64,000 bases of DNA from Bradyrhizobium sp. SZCCT0231 (GCF_018130245.1 NZ_JAFCKP010000001.1:1240001-1304000); one strand, 5' to 3'. Positions 44,972 through 53,664 are shown, counted from the first letter of the stretch. Made by a program: numbers and translations. The notes: generated by a model not told the origin, from the sequence alone.

Positions 44972-45201
44972 GCTGCGTCTCCCTCGCGTATTCCCAAACG
45001 ATTGCGTCCCGCGGTGACGGCGTGATGACAGAGTTGGTGCCGATGCATCGGCTGCATGCACGGTGGCTGCGGCGGGAATGGCCGCGGTCGCGCGCCTGAC
45101 GGAAATCCTTCACATCGCAGTCAATGAGGCCGGCTAGCAATTTGCATCACCGCATGACGCTGCCGGGGCCATCAGAGACATCACACAGCAGGAGACAACC
45201 G

Positions 45202-45981
45202 ATGCGCAGGGAAGACGTGCTGAGACTTCCGTCGATGCCGGCCGCCGGACCGAGCTATCCCGCCGGGCCCTATCGCTTCGTCAACCGCGAATTCCTCGTC
45301 ATCACCTACGAGACCGATCCGGAGCTGATCCGCGCCGGCCTGCCCGAGCCGCTGGTGCCGATCGACCAGCCGATCGTGCATTACGAATGGATCAAGATGC
45401 CGGATTCCTCCGGCTTCGGCAGCTACACCGAGTCCGGCCTCGTCATCCCGGCGCGCCTGAGCGGTGAGGAGGTCAACTTCGTCTCGCAGATGTATCTGGA
45501 CGACGACCCGCCGATCGCGGCTGGCCGCGAGATCTGGGGCTTTCCGAAGAAGTACGCCCATCCCAAGCTCGAGATCGTCAAGGACACGCTGACGGGCACG
45601 CTGGAATATGCCGGCCAGCTCGTCGCCATGGGCACGATGGGGTACAAGCACGAGAGCATGGCCGGCAACGGCGATCTCACCCGCGCCACGCTGTCGAAGA
45701 CGCAGGTCAATCTGAAGATGATCCCCGGCGTCGATGGCCGCCTCGAAGTCTGCCAGCTCGTCGCGATCAACCTCGTCGACATCGTGCCGAAGGGCTCGTG
45801 GATGGGGCCCGGCCGCTTGCATCTGGTGCCGCATGTCAATGCGCCGGTCGCCGACTTCCCGGTCCGGCGCTGCCTCGGCGCGCATCATTACATCGCCGAC
45901 CTGACGCTGCCGTTCGGTCGCGTCGTCCATGACTACATCAGGGAGGCCGAGGCCGCCGCGACCGGGCTGGCGGCGGAGTAG
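45202..45981 (+). CDS. adc: Acetoacetate decarboxylase
   Basis: A 259-residue acetoacetate decarboxylase, converting acetoacetate to acetone and CO2 through a Schiff base. The reactive lysine pair is in WGFPKKYAHPK, and the family stretches VHYEWIKMPDSSG and RCLGAHHYIADLTLP are present. The ATG at 45202 has a CAGGAGA ribosome site and gives the expected length. It is divergent from patatin with a 230-base gap holding a 12-bp palindrome CCGATGCATCGG (45040-45051). The homologous fold also occurs in other decarboxylases and hydratases, but the Lys-Lys motif supports ADC. Confidence 0.9.
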   Translation: MRREDVLRLPSMPAAGPSYPAGPYRFVNREFLVITYETDPELIRAGLPEPLVPIDQPIVHYEWIKMPDSSGFGSYTESGLVIPARLSGEEVNFVSQMYLDDDPPIAAGREIWGFPKKYAHPKLEIVKDTLTGTLEYAGQLVAMGTMGYKHESMAGNGDLTRATLSKTQVNLKMIPGVDGRLEVCQLVAINLVDIVPKGSWMGPGRLHLVPHVNAPVADFPVRRCLGAHHYIADLTLPFGRVVHDYIREAEAAATGLAAE

Positions 45982-46029
45982 GGTCCATCATCAAACTGTA
46001 ACACTGGCGTAATTGAGTACCTGCGTAGG

Positions 46030-46059
46030 TCCGGAAGATGCCGTCAGCCATCTTCCGGA
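46030..46059. promoter_or_regulatory. Perfect inverted repeat upstream of the CorA gene
   Basis: TCCGGAAGATG and CATCTTCCGGA are exact reverse complements, separated by eight bases. It lies 49 bases after the adc stop and 31 bases before the corA-type ATG. There is no U-run in either direction, so an operator or leader hairpin is as likely as a terminator. Confidence 0.65.
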
Positions 46060-46090
46060 TACGGGCATCGGGTGACGGTTGGGGTTGGCC

Positions 46091-47107
46091 ATGGCTGAGC
46101 CGGCAAAGCTAGTCAGCGCGATAACGAATGCCGAACCTGCCATTCCCGGTCTCGTCTGGGCGTTCCGCCTGCACGGCGACGGCAGCGCCGAGGCGCTGCC
46201 GATCGACCAGCCGATCGAGTTCAGCCATGACGGCCGGCTCTGGCTGCATTTCAACCTGACGGATGCGCGGGTGCGGCCGTGGATTGCGGCATCAACGCTG
46301 CCGCCGCTCGCGCGTGAGCTTTTGCTGTCGAACGACACGTTCCAGCAGCTCCACGTCATCGATCACTGCGTCTACGGCGTGTTCTCCGACCTCGTGCGCG
46401 AGATCGATAGCCCGACGGAAGAAGCCGCGTTCCTGCGCTTCGCCATGACCGAGCATCTCCTGGTCAGCGGCCGCCATCACGCCCTATGCTCGGCGGAGGC
46501 GACGCGCCGCGTGCTCGAAGGCGGCTACCGCGTCGACAATGTCGCCCATCTCCTGGAAAAGATCGTCGATGAGGTCGCCGACACGCTGGACAGGATGGCC
46601 GACACGCTCGGGCAGGAGATCGACGGCATCGAGGAGCGCATCCTCGCCGACGATACCAGGCCGGAGATGCGCCGCAATCTCGGCCGGCTGCGCCGCACCT
46701 GCGTCAGGTTGCATCGTCAGCTCACCGGCCTGCGCGTGCTGTTCCACCGCCTCGACCAGAAGAACACCGATCACCTCTCGCCGGCCTTGCGCATCCACGC
46801 CGGCAAGCTGGCGCAGCGGCTCGATGGCCTCGATCACGACATCGTCGAGCTGCGTGAACGCAGCCGGCTGCTCGAGGAGGAGCTGCGTTTCAAGAACGAG
46901 GAGGAGAGCAACCGCCACCTCCATACGCTCTCGATCGTGACCTCGCTGCTGCTGCCGCCGACGCTGGTCACCGGCATCTTCGGCATGAACACCAAGGGCC
47001 TGCCGCTCACCGAAGTCGAGACCGGATTCCTCTGGGCGGCGGTGCTGATGGCCTCCTCGGTTGCTGCGGCCTATCTCTTCATGCGGCGGGCAGGCATCTT
47101 CAAGTAG
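46091..47107 (+). CDS. CorA/ZntB-family metal ion transporter
   Basis: A 338-residue CorA-superfamily protein. The long cytoplasmic domain has helical coiled segments (HLLEKIVDEVADTLDRMADT, LRERSRLLEEELRF), followed by two C-terminal membrane helices. The signature GMN is in GIFGMNTKGLP. The motif next to GMN and the overall character are closer to ZntB (zinc) than to CorA proper (magnesium), but I would not fix the ion. The ATG at 46091 is used instead of a TTG four codons earlier. A perfect inverted repeat sits in its leader. Confidence 0.9.
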   Translation: MAEPAKLVSAITNAEPAIPGLVWAFRLHGDGSAEALPIDQPIEFSHDGRLWLHFNLTDARVRPWIAASTLPPLARELLLSNDTFQQLHVIDHCVYGVFSDLVREIDSPTEEAAFLRFAMTEHLLVSGRHHALCSAEATRRVLEGGYRVDNVAHLLEKIVDEVADTLDRMADTLGQEIDGIEERILADDTRPEMRRNLGRLRRTCVRLHRQLTGLRVLFHRLDQKNTDHLSPALRIHAGKLAQRLDGLDHDIVELRERSRLLEEELRFKNEEESNRHLHTLSIVTSLLLPPTLVTGIFGMNTKGLPLTEVETGFLWAAVLMASSVAAAYLFMRRAGIFK

Positions 47108-47117
47108 CGTAGCGATC

Positions 47118-48521
47118 GTGAGTTGGCGTGCCCAGAGATCTCCGTTGCGACGCGCGGCCGCGATCGCGCTGGCGTGCACGGCCGGGAGCACCAGCGGGTT
47201 TGCCGGCGCCAAGGATGAGAGCGCGGCCGCATGGCTGTTTCCAAAATGGTTCAACGAGTGGCATGACGGCCTCGCCGACAAGGGCCTGAATTTCGGTGCG
47301 ATCTATATCGCGGACAATATCGCCAACGCCTCCGGCGGCGTGAAGCGCGGCACCATCCATTTCGGCCGGCTCGACCTCTCGGTCGATGCCGATCTCGACA
47401 AGCTGGTCGGCTGGACCGGCGGCCGCTTCTACGCCAATGCCCTCGTGATCTACGGCCGCGGGCTCTCCCGCAACTATGTGATGAACCTCGCCACTATCAG
47501 CGAGATCGAGGCGCTGCCCGACCAGCGGCTCTACAATGCCTATTTCGAGCAGAGCTTCTTCAATGATCGGCTGAACATCAGGGCCGGCCAGCAGGCCGCC
47601 GACGTCGAGTTCTTCGACGGCCAGACCGACGACCTCTTCGTCAACGGCACGTTCGGCTGGCCGGCGATCAAGGCGAGCAACCTCCCGGCCGGCGGCCCGG
47701 CGCCGCCGATCGCGGTGCCCGGCATTCGCATCAGGGCTGCGCTATCAGACAACATCACCGCCTATGGCGCGGTGTTCAACGGCGATCCGTCGGGGCCGGG
47801 CGATATCGATCCGCAATTGCGCGATCACCATGGCCTGGCCTTTCGCGTCAACGATCCGCGCTGGGTGATCGGACAGGTGCGCTTCAACTACGACATCGAT
47901 GTCGGCGGCCGTCCGCTCGCCGGCAATTTCACGCCGGGCGCGTGGAAGCACTATGGCTCGTTCGACAGCCAGCGCTTCACGGCGGAGGGGCAATCGATTG
48001 CCGATCCCTCCGGGAGCGGGATTGCGGCCAAGCTTCGCGGCAATTACGGCATCTTTGCCGTGATCGAGCAGGTCCTCTATCGCCCGCCGGAGGTCAGGGG
48101 GAACAGCACGTCGGCCTCGCTCCCGGGCGTCACCGCCTTCGGCCGCATCGCCTACAGTCCGCCGGACCGCAACCTGATCGACCTTTATCTCGACGGCGGC
48201 ATCGGCTTCGTCGGCTTCACGCCGGGCCGTCCGCTCGACCGCTTCGGGGTGGCGATGGCCTATATGCGGATATCGAACACCGCGCGCAATCTCGATCTCG
48301 ACACGAATGTCTACACCGGTGTGCAGGGGCCGGTCCGCAGCAACGAAACCCTGCTCGAGATGATCTACGAGGCGCACATCAAGCCGGGCTGGCTGGTCGC
48401 GCCGTACGTCCAATACGTGTTCCGCCCCTCGGGCGGCATCCCGAATCCGAACGATCCGACCGGAGTTTCGCGGATCGGTGACGCCGCAGTGTTCGGCGTC
48501 ACCACCACGATCAGGTACTAG
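47118..48521 (+). CDS. OprB-family carbohydrate-selective porin
   Basis: A 467-residue outer-membrane porin. A signal peptide (RRAAAIALACTAGSTSGFAG) is followed by the OprB barrel: LNFGAIYIADNIANASGG at the start, NAYFEQSFFNDRLNIRAGQQ and FFDGQTDDLFVNGTFGWP in the middle, then GDAAVFGVTTTIRY with an aromatic C-terminal residue. The GTG at 47118 is chosen because it starts just before the signal; the longer frame begins inside the CorA gene. OprB porins let sugars diffuse through the outer membrane. The last four bases overlap the convergent MFS gene. Confidence 0.88.
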   Translation: MSWRAQRSPLRRAAAIALACTAGSTSGFAGAKDESAAAWLFPKWFNEWHDGLADKGLNFGAIYIADNIANASGGVKRGTIHFGRLDLSVDADLDKLVGWTGGRFYANALVIYGRGLSRNYVMNLATISEIEALPDQRLYNAYFEQSFFNDRLNIRAGQQAADVEFFDGQTDDLFVNGTFGWPAIKASNLPAGGPAPPIAVPGIRIRAALSDNITAYGAVFNGDPSGPGDIDPQLRDHHGLAFRVNDPRWVIGQVRFNYDIDVGGRPLAGNFTPGAWKHYGSFDSQRFTAEGQSIADPSGSGIAAKLRGNYGIFAVIEQVLYRPPEVRGNSTSASLPGVTAFGRIAYSPPDRNLIDLYLDGGIGFVGFTPGRPLDRFGVAMAYMRISNTARNLDLDTNVYTGVQGPVRSNETLLEMIYEAHIKPGWLVAPYVQYVFRPSGGIPNPNDPTGVSRIGDAAVFGVTTTIRY

Positions 48522-49813
48522 GCCGAGGCCGCCGCCGGCTGTAGTTTTGGCTGCCGTGACAGCGCCAGCACGATCAGGGCCGCGAACACGCAGAGCGCGC
48601 CGGCGATGAAGAAGGCGGGCAGGTAGCTTTGGTAGACCGTCCGCGAGAACCCGGCGCCGAACGCCGCCGTGCCGGCGCCGAGCTGATGGCCGGCGAAGAT
48701 CCAGCCGAACACCAGATTGGCGCGCTCGGGTCCGAACTTTTGCGCGGTGAGCCGCACTGTCGGCGGCACCGTGGCGATCCAGTCGAGACCATAGAACATT
48801 GCGAAGACCGAGAGGCCGTAGAACGAGAAATCGCTGAACGGCAGGAAGATCAGCGAGAGCCCGCGCAGGCCGTAGTACCAGAACAGGAGCCAGCGATTGT
48901 CGTAGCGGTCCGACAGCCAGCCCGACATGATCGTGCCGAAGAAGTCGAAGATGCCCATCGCGGCGAGCAGGCTTGCGGCCTGCACCTGCGGGATGCCGAA
49001 ATCGAGGCACATCGGGATCAGGTGCACTTGCACGAGACCGTTGGTGGAGGCGCCGCAGACGAAGAAGGTCGCGAACAGGATCCAGAACGCGGTCGATTTC
49101 GAGGCGTCGCGCAGCGTGCCGAGCGCCACCGCCGTGATCGAGCCGTGACTCACCGGCGGTGCTGGCAGGGGTGTGGAGCCCTCATCGCCGAACGGCCGCA
49201 GGCCGACGTCGCTGGGGCGGTCGCGCATCGCGAGCAGCACGGCCAGTGCGGAAACGCCGAGCATGACGCAGACGAAGCCGAGCGCGAGCCGCCAGCCGTA
49301 GCGTTCGGTGAGGCTTGCCAGCAGTGGCAGGAACACGAGCTGGCCGGTGGCGACGCTCGCCGTCATGATGCCGATCACGAGGCCGCGCCGTGCCGCGAAC
49401 CAGCGCGTGGCAATGGTCGCGCCCAGCACCAGCGCGGTCATGCCGGTGCCGATGCCGATCACCACGCCCCACAGGGCGATGAGCTGCCAGACCTCGGTCA
49501 TGCCGAGCGAGAGCACGAGCGCCGAGACCACGATCAGCTGGGCGGCCAGCGTGACGTTGCGCAGGCCATAACGGTTGAGCAGGGCGGCCGCGAACGGCGC
49601 CATCAGCCCGAACAGGATGAAGCGGATCGACAGCGCGGAGGAAATCTCCGCCGTGCTCCAGCCGAACTCCTTCTGCAGGGGAACGATGAACACGCCGGGC
49701 GCGCCGACCGTGCCGGCGCTGATCAGCGCGGCGAGGAAGGTCACGCCGACCATCACCCAGCCGTAGTGGATGTTGCGGCGGGACAGTGCTGCCGCGAGCC
49801 AGTTCGAGATCAT
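48518..49813 (-). CDS. MFS transporter (oxalate/formate antiporter-like)
   Basis: A 431-residue major facilitator with twelve predicted helices. The signature between helices 2 and 3 is weak (AAALLNRYGLRN), and the loop between helices 8 and 9 reads GWLSDRYDNRWLL, the second-half counterpart. It resembles the OFA/monocarboxylate group. It lies downstream of the acetyl-CoA acetyltransferase gene on the same strand, separated by 109 bases containing a strong hairpin (49872-49909). An organic acid is the likely substrate; the identity is unknown. Confidence 0.88.
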   Translation of the reverse strand: MISNWLAAALSRRNIHYGWVMVGVTFLAALISAGTVGAPGVFIVPLQKEFGWSTAEISSALSIRFILFGLMAPFAAALLNRYGLRNVTLAAQLIVVSALVLSLGMTEVWQLIALWGVVIGIGTGMTALVLGATIATRWFAARRGLVIGIMTASVATGQLVFLPLLASLTERYGWRLALGFVCVMLGVSALAVLLAMRDRPSDVGLRPFGDEGSTPLPAPPVSHGSITAVALGTLRDASKSTAFWILFATFFVCGASTNGLVQVHLIPMCLDFGIPQVQAASLLAAMGIFDFFGTIMSGWLSDRYDNRWLLFWYYGLRGLSLIFLPFSDFSFYGLSVFAMFYGLDWIATVPPTVRLTAQKFGPERANLVFGWIFAGHQLGAGTAAFGAGFSRTVYQSYLPAFFIAGALCVFAALIVLALSRQPKLQPAAASA

Positions 49814-49871
49814 TGGGCCTCAGTGTTGTTGGCGAGCCCACGGGACCCGCGTCATCCTTGCTATCTGGCAC

Positions 49872-49909
49872 AATTGAGGGAAGTCTGAAATGCCAGACTT
49901 CCCTCAATT
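49872..49909. terminator. Perfect 16-bp hairpin between acetyltransferase and MFS genes
   Basis: AATTGAGGGAAGTCTG and CAGACTTCCCTCAATT are exact reverse complements with a six-base loop. It begins 13 bases after the acetyltransferase stop on the minus strand. The stem is long for a terminator and no U-run follows on either strand, so it could also be an operator or mRNA-stability element. Confidence 0.65.
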
Positions 49910-49922
49910 TCGGACATTGGCG

Positions 49923-51119
49923 CTAATGCGCGAGGCGCTCCACCGCGATTGCGGTCGCTTCGCCGCCGCCGATGCAGAGCGCCGCGATGCCGCGCTTGAG
50001 GTTGTTGGCCTCCAATGCATGAAGCAGCGTCACGATCAGCCGCGCACCGGTCGCGCCGATGGGATGGCCGAGCGCGCAGGCGCCGCCGTTGATGTTGAGC
50101 TTGTCGCGGGGAATGCCGAGGTCGCGCTGCGCCGCCATCGCCACCACGGCGAAGGCCTCGTTGATCTCGAACAGGTCGACATCGCCCGCGCTCCAGCCGA
50201 CCTTGTCCAGCAGCTTGCGGATCGCCGGGATCGGCGCCGTCGTGAACCATTGCGGCTCCTGGCTGTGGGTGGCGTGGCCCTTGATCTCGGCAAGAACAGG
50301 CAGACCGTTGCGGTCGGCCAGCGACCGCTTCGTCAGCACCAGCGCAGCGGCGCCGTCGGCATTGGCGGAGGAGGCCGCCGGCGTGATCGTGCCGTTGGCG
50401 CGGAATGCCGGCTTCAGCCCGGGGATCTTCGCGGGATCGACCTTCAGCGGATGCTCGTCGTTGGCGATGGTGCGGGGACCTGCCTTCTCGGTCAGCGTGA
50501 TCGGCGCGATCTCGGCCTTGAACGCGCCGCCCTCGACCGCCTTGCGGGCGCGGCTCAGCGTCTCCATTGCGTAAGCGTCCTGGTCCTTGCGGGTGAACTG
50601 ATAGGCCTCCGCGGTCGCCTCACCGAAATCGCCCATCGAGCGGCCGGTCTCATAGGCGTCTTCCAGGCCGTCCATCATCATGTGGTCGATGATGCGGTCG
50701 TGTCCGGCGCGATAGCCGCCGCGCGCCTTGGCGAGCAGATACGGCGCGTTGCTCATGCTCTCCATGCCGCCGGACACGACGATCTCGGCCGAGCCGGCGC
50801 GGATGATGTCGTGCGCCAGCATGGTCGCCTTCAGGCCGGAACCGCAGACCTTGTTCACCGTGGTCGCGCCGGTGGCATCGGGTAACCCGGCGCTACGTGC
50901 CGCTTGCCGCGCCGGCGCCTGGCCTTGTCCGGCCGGCAGCACGCAGCCCATGAAGACCTCGTCGACCTTCTCGGGGGCGAGCTTGGCGCGCTCGAGCGCC
51001 GCGCCGATCACGTGCGATCCAAGCTTGTGCGCGGGGAGTGGCGACAGCTCTCCCATGAAGCGGCCGAGCGGGGTGCGTGCGGCGGAGACGATGACGACGG
51101 GATCGGCGGCTTCGGCCAT
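49923..51119 (-). CDS. Acetyl-CoA C-acetyltransferase (thiolase II)
   Basis: A 398-residue biosynthetic or degradative thiolase that makes or cleaves acetoacetyl-CoA. All catalytic motifs are intact: Cys92 in NKVCGSGLKA, His in NEAFAVVA-linked GHPIGATGARL, and the second Cys in CIGGGEATA. It is very likely of the PhaA/AtoB type. The promoter region contains overlapping palindromes (51152-51170). Its neighbours (enoyl-CoA hydratase upstream, TetR gene at 52916) suggest fatty-acid-linked control. Whether it feeds PHB synthesis or beta-oxidation is not decided by the sequence. Confidence 0.93.
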   Translation of the reverse strand: MAEAADPVVIVSAARTPLGRFMGELSPLPAHKLGSHVIGAALERAKLAPEKVDEVFMGCVLPAGQGQAPARQAARSAGLPDATGATTVNKVCGSGLKATMLAHDIIRAGSAEIVVSGGMESMSNAPYLLAKARGGYRAGHDRIIDHMMMDGLEDAYETGRSMGDFGEATAEAYQFTRKDQDAYAMETLSRARKAVEGGAFKAEIAPITLTEKAGPRTIANDEHPLKVDPAKIPGLKPAFRANGTITPAASSANADGAAALVLTKRSLADRNGLPVLAEIKGHATHSQEPQWFTTAPIPAIRKLLDKVGWSAGDVDLFEINEAFAVVAMAAQRDLGIPRDKLNINGGACALGHPIGATGARLIVTLLHALEANNLKRGIAALCIGGGEATAIAVERLAH

Positions 51120-51151
51120 GGTATAACTCCCTGCGATGACGGGGGTAAGAT

Positions 51152-51170
51152 TATGATCATCATATGATGC
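51152..51170. promoter_or_regulatory. Candidate operator upstream of the acetyltransferase gene
   Basis: TATGATCATCATATGATGC contains the palindromes ATGATCAT and ATCATATGAT in overlap. It lies about 35-50 bases before the thiolase start on the minus strand. A related site, ATGAT-GAAT-ATCAT, precedes the PaaI gene at 52290. Both could be bound by the TetR protein encoded at 52916-53536. Confidence 0.4.
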
Positions 51171-51237
51171 AGCGCAAAAAATGCAACCGCGCGAGGGATG
51201 AGAAAATGTCGTGGTTCGGATGAGATTTGCTCACTCC

Positions 51238-51378
51238 CTCGTCCGTGTCCCGGACGCGGCGCGACGTGCAACGTTGCGACGCAGAGCCGGGACCCGGATC
51301 GCGCCGGCCTCATCGCTGCATGGGCCCCGGCTCAGCAGCGCACCGCCAAGGGGGCGCTGCGCTGCGTCCGGGGCACGG
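51238..51378. repeat. Intergenic palindromic repeat, GTCCCGGACGC family
   Basis: Related to 34258-34420. The left part CTCGTCCGTGTCCCGGACGC pairs with GCGTCCGGGGCACGG at the right; the inner GAGCCGGGACCC and GGGCCCCGGCTC pair. It fills the gap between the acetyltransferase promoter region and the enoyl-CoA hydratase stop. Confidence 0.85.
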
Positions 51379-51389
51379 AAACCTGCATC

Positions 51390-52160
51390 CTACCGCTTCC
51401 GATTCACAAACGCACCCATCAGCCGCGTCGGCTCGTCCGTCAGGAACGACTCGCCGAACACCTTGACGCTAAGGTTCACCGACTCCGTCAGCGGCAATTC
51501 CTCCCATTGCCGGAGCAGCGCCTTCTGCGAGCGCAGCGCTTCGGGGCCGCATGCGAGCAGTGCCGTCACGACGTGCTCGACCTCGGCATCCAACTCGCCG
51601 GGCGCGGCGACCTTGTCGACCAGGCCCCACGCCAGCGCCGTCGGGGCATCGATGTTCTCCGCCGTCATCACCAGCCAGCGCGCGCGGGCCCAGCCGATCA
51701 GGCGCGGCAACAGCGCGGCGTGAATCACCGAGGGGATGCCGACGCGCACCTCGGGCATGCCGAAATGGGCATCATGCGCGGCGATGCGGAAGTCGCAGGC
51801 TGCCGCCACTTCGAGCCCGCCGCCGAGGCACCACCCCGGCATGCGTGCGATGACCGGGGCAGGGAAGGCGCGGACGGCCTCGCAGAGATCGCGCAGGCGG
51901 CTGATGAAGGCCTCGGCGGATGTCTGGTCGAGCCCGGCCATCTCCTTGATGTCCGCCCCGCCGATCAGGCTCTTCTCGCTCTGGCCGCGCAGCACCGCGA
52001 CGCGGATGCTGCGGTCGGATGCGAGCTGCTGGAGGCCTTCGCGCACGGCGTCGGTCACGGGCGAGCCGAGAATGTTGAGCGGGCCGGCGTTGCAGATGGC
52101 GACATGAACGACGCCGCGCGCATCGCGCGTCACGCCGCAATGGTGGTTGAGCATTTCCAT
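51390..52160 (-). CDS. Enoyl-CoA hydratase/isomerase-family protein
   Basis: A 256-residue crotonase. The oxyanion-hole segment is GGADIKEM and the first active Glu is in GWCLGGGLE; the second position reads FGMPEVRVGIPS, with the Glu and Gly expected for hydratases, so hydration of 2-enoyl-CoA is plausible. The length matches the family. It is on the same strand as the acetyltransferase and MFS genes, separated from the former by a repeat. The precise acyl substrate is unknown. Confidence 0.88.
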   Translation of the reverse strand: MEMLNHHCGVTRDARGVVHVAICNAGPLNILGSPVTDAVREGLQQLASDRSIRVAVLRGQSEKSLIGGADIKEMAGLDQTSAEAFISRLRDLCEAVRAFPAPVIARMPGWCLGGGLEVAAACDFRIAAHDAHFGMPEVRVGIPSVIHAALLPRLIGWARARWLVMTAENIDAPTALAWGLVDKVAAPGELDAEVEHVVTALLACGPEALRSQKALLRQWEELPLTESVNLSVKVFGESFLTDEPTRLMGAFVNRKR

Positions 52161-52289
52161 CGTGGGATCTCGAAAGGCTTTCGTGGACGGGCAAGGTACG
52201 CTGGTCGGGATAACTTCCGGGCCGAAACGACCGGTTTGTCAAGCGGGGCAGGGAGGGCGGAGTTGTCAACGCGAAATCCGTGGCATAGT

Positions 52290-52303
52290 ATGATGAATAT
52301 CAT
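52290..52303. promoter_or_regulatory. Candidate operator upstream of the PaaI-type thioesterase
   Basis: ATGAT-GAAT-ATCAT is a perfect 5-4-5 inverted repeat 14 bases before the ATG of the thioesterase gene. It resembles the palindromes at 51152-51170 in size and base composition. Binding by the nearby TetR protein is a guess from position. Confidence 0.4.
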
Positions 52304-52317
52304 GCAAAGAGGCGGCC

Positions 52318-52845
52318 ATGGCCTGTAACGATCAACTCGACCTGTTTTCGCCGGCGCAGCGGCGTGAGCGCGTGGTGGACTGGCAAGTGCCTGCGCCGGT
52401 GGCGAGAGCGGCCATGGGGCTGTCAGGCATGGACGCCATGCTTGGCATTCGCGACGGTCGTCTGCCGCCGCCGCCCTTCGCAAAGCTGATCGGCTTCACC
52501 GTGGGCGTGGTCGAGCCGGGCCGGATCGTCATGGAACTGGAGCCGCGCGAGGATCTCGAGAACACCATCGGCCTTCTCCACGGCGCGACCGCAGCGGCGC
52601 TGCTCGATACGGCCATGGGATGTGCGATCTCGACCCGGCTCGAGGCCGGGCAGAGCTCGGTGACCCTCGATCTGAAGCTGACCTACTTGCGCCCGCTGTC
52701 GGTTCGCTCGGGACTGATCTCGGCCGAAGGCAAGATCATCAAGCTGGGGCGCCAGACCAGCTACACTGAAGGCTTCGTCCGCGACGGCAAAGGCGCGCTC
52801 GCGGTCCATGCAACTGCAACCTTTTCCATGGTCGGCAACAGCTAA
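52318..52845 (+). CDS. PaaI-family hotdog thioesterase
   Basis: A 175-residue hotdog-fold acyl-CoA thioesterase. The catalytic-turn region is ENTIGLLHGATAAALLDTAMG, where His-Gly and the following Asp correspond to the PaaI active site; the strand QSSVTLDLKLTYLRPL is also typical. An N-terminal extension of about 40 residues precedes the fold. It hydrolyses an acyl- or aryl-CoA, perhaps to recover CoA. The TetR gene follows 70 bases later on the same strand; these two could share a promoter. Confidence 0.88.
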   Translation: MACNDQLDLFSPAQRRERVVDWQVPAPVARAAMGLSGMDAMLGIRDGRLPPPPFAKLIGFTVGVVEPGRIVMELEPREDLENTIGLLHGATAAALLDTAMGCAISTRLEAGQSSVTLDLKLTYLRPLSVRSGLISAEGKIIKLGRQTSYTEGFVRDGKGALAVHATATFSMVGNS

Positions 52846-52915
52846 ACACGAATTAATGCACCGTTCGGGCTACTCTCGTGCTATGAGATGATCTTCGACA
52901 TTCAATGAGATCCGC

Positions 52916-53536
52916 ATGCGCTATTCCCGGGAACACAAGCAGGAAACCCACGACCGGATCGTCAAGAAGGCCTCCGTGCGACTGCGGGAAAAGGGCGCTC
53001 ATGGCATCGGCGTCGCCGACCTCATGAAGGAGGCGGGCCTGACCCATGGCGGCTTCTACGCGCATTTCGATTCCCGCGAGGCGCTGGTGATCGAGGCCTT
53101 TGGCTATGCCATGGACCGCTCGATGGAGCACTGGCGCAGGATCACCGGTGAGGCTTCGCCCGAGAAGCGGCTGGCGCTGATCGCGGAGGCCTATCTCTCG
53201 ACGCTGCACCGCGACAATCCGGGCCATGGCTGCTCGATTCCCGCCCTGGGCGCCGAGATCGCCCGCGAAAGCCCGAAGGCGCGCAAGGCCTTCGCCGGCA
53301 AGCTCGACGAGATGATCGAGACCCTGACCGACACCATCCCCAACCTGCCGCGCAAGACCGCCCGTAGGCAGGCGATCGCGACCCTCGCCACGATGGCCGG
53401 CACCATGCTGCTGGCGCGCATCGCCGGCTCGAGCGAGCTGTCCGACGAGGTGCTGAAGGCGGGCCGGGACAGCGTGCTCGATGGCGCGAAGCGTGAGCCG
53501 AAGGTGGCGGCCGCGAGGAAGGCGAAGCAGAATTAG
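52916..53536 (+). CDS. TetR-family transcriptional regulator
   Basis: A 206-residue TetR/AcrR protein. The helix-turn-helix lies near residues 28-50 (GIGVADLMKEAGLTHGGFYA) with the typical YxHFxSREAL sequence as YAHFDSREAL. The C-terminal ligand domain is helical and ends in a Lys/Ala-rich tail (REPKVAAARKAKQN). It follows a thioesterase and faces the acetyltransferase/hydratase arm, so it may respond to an acyl-CoA. Candidate operators are at 51152-51170 and 52290-52303. Confidence 0.9.
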   Translation: MRYSREHKQETHDRIVKKASVRLREKGAHGIGVADLMKEAGLTHGGFYAHFDSREALVIEAFGYAMDRSMEHWRRITGEASPEKRLALIAEAYLSTLHRDNPGHGCSIPALGAEIARESPKARKAFAGKLDEMIETLTDTIPNLPRKTARRQAIATLATMAGTMLLARIAGSSELSDEVLKAGRDSVLDGAKREPKVAAARKAKQN

Positions 53537-53547
53537 GTCGGGCTGCT

Positions 53548-53664
53548 GTAGGGTGGGCAAAGGCGCGTCAGCGCCATGCCCACCATTTCTCAACGGTCGC
53601 GGTTGGTATGGTGGGCACGCGACGAGCCGCGCATTCGCGCGTCCCGTCGCTTTGCCCACCCTAC
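53548..53664. repeat. Intergenic palindromic repeat, GTAGGGTGGGCAAAG family
   Basis: Left arm GTAGGGTGGGCAAAGGCGCG and right arm GCTTTGCCCACCCTAC pair, with inner ATGCCCACCAT and ATGGTGGGCA pairing too. It sits between the convergent TetR and LysR genes. Same type as 21320-21435, with a different inner segment. Confidence 0.88.

Noticed and set aside
43745-45025. 426-codon plus-strand frame
   Set aside because: Antisense to the patatin gene, which has a complete Ser-Asp dyad and family length.
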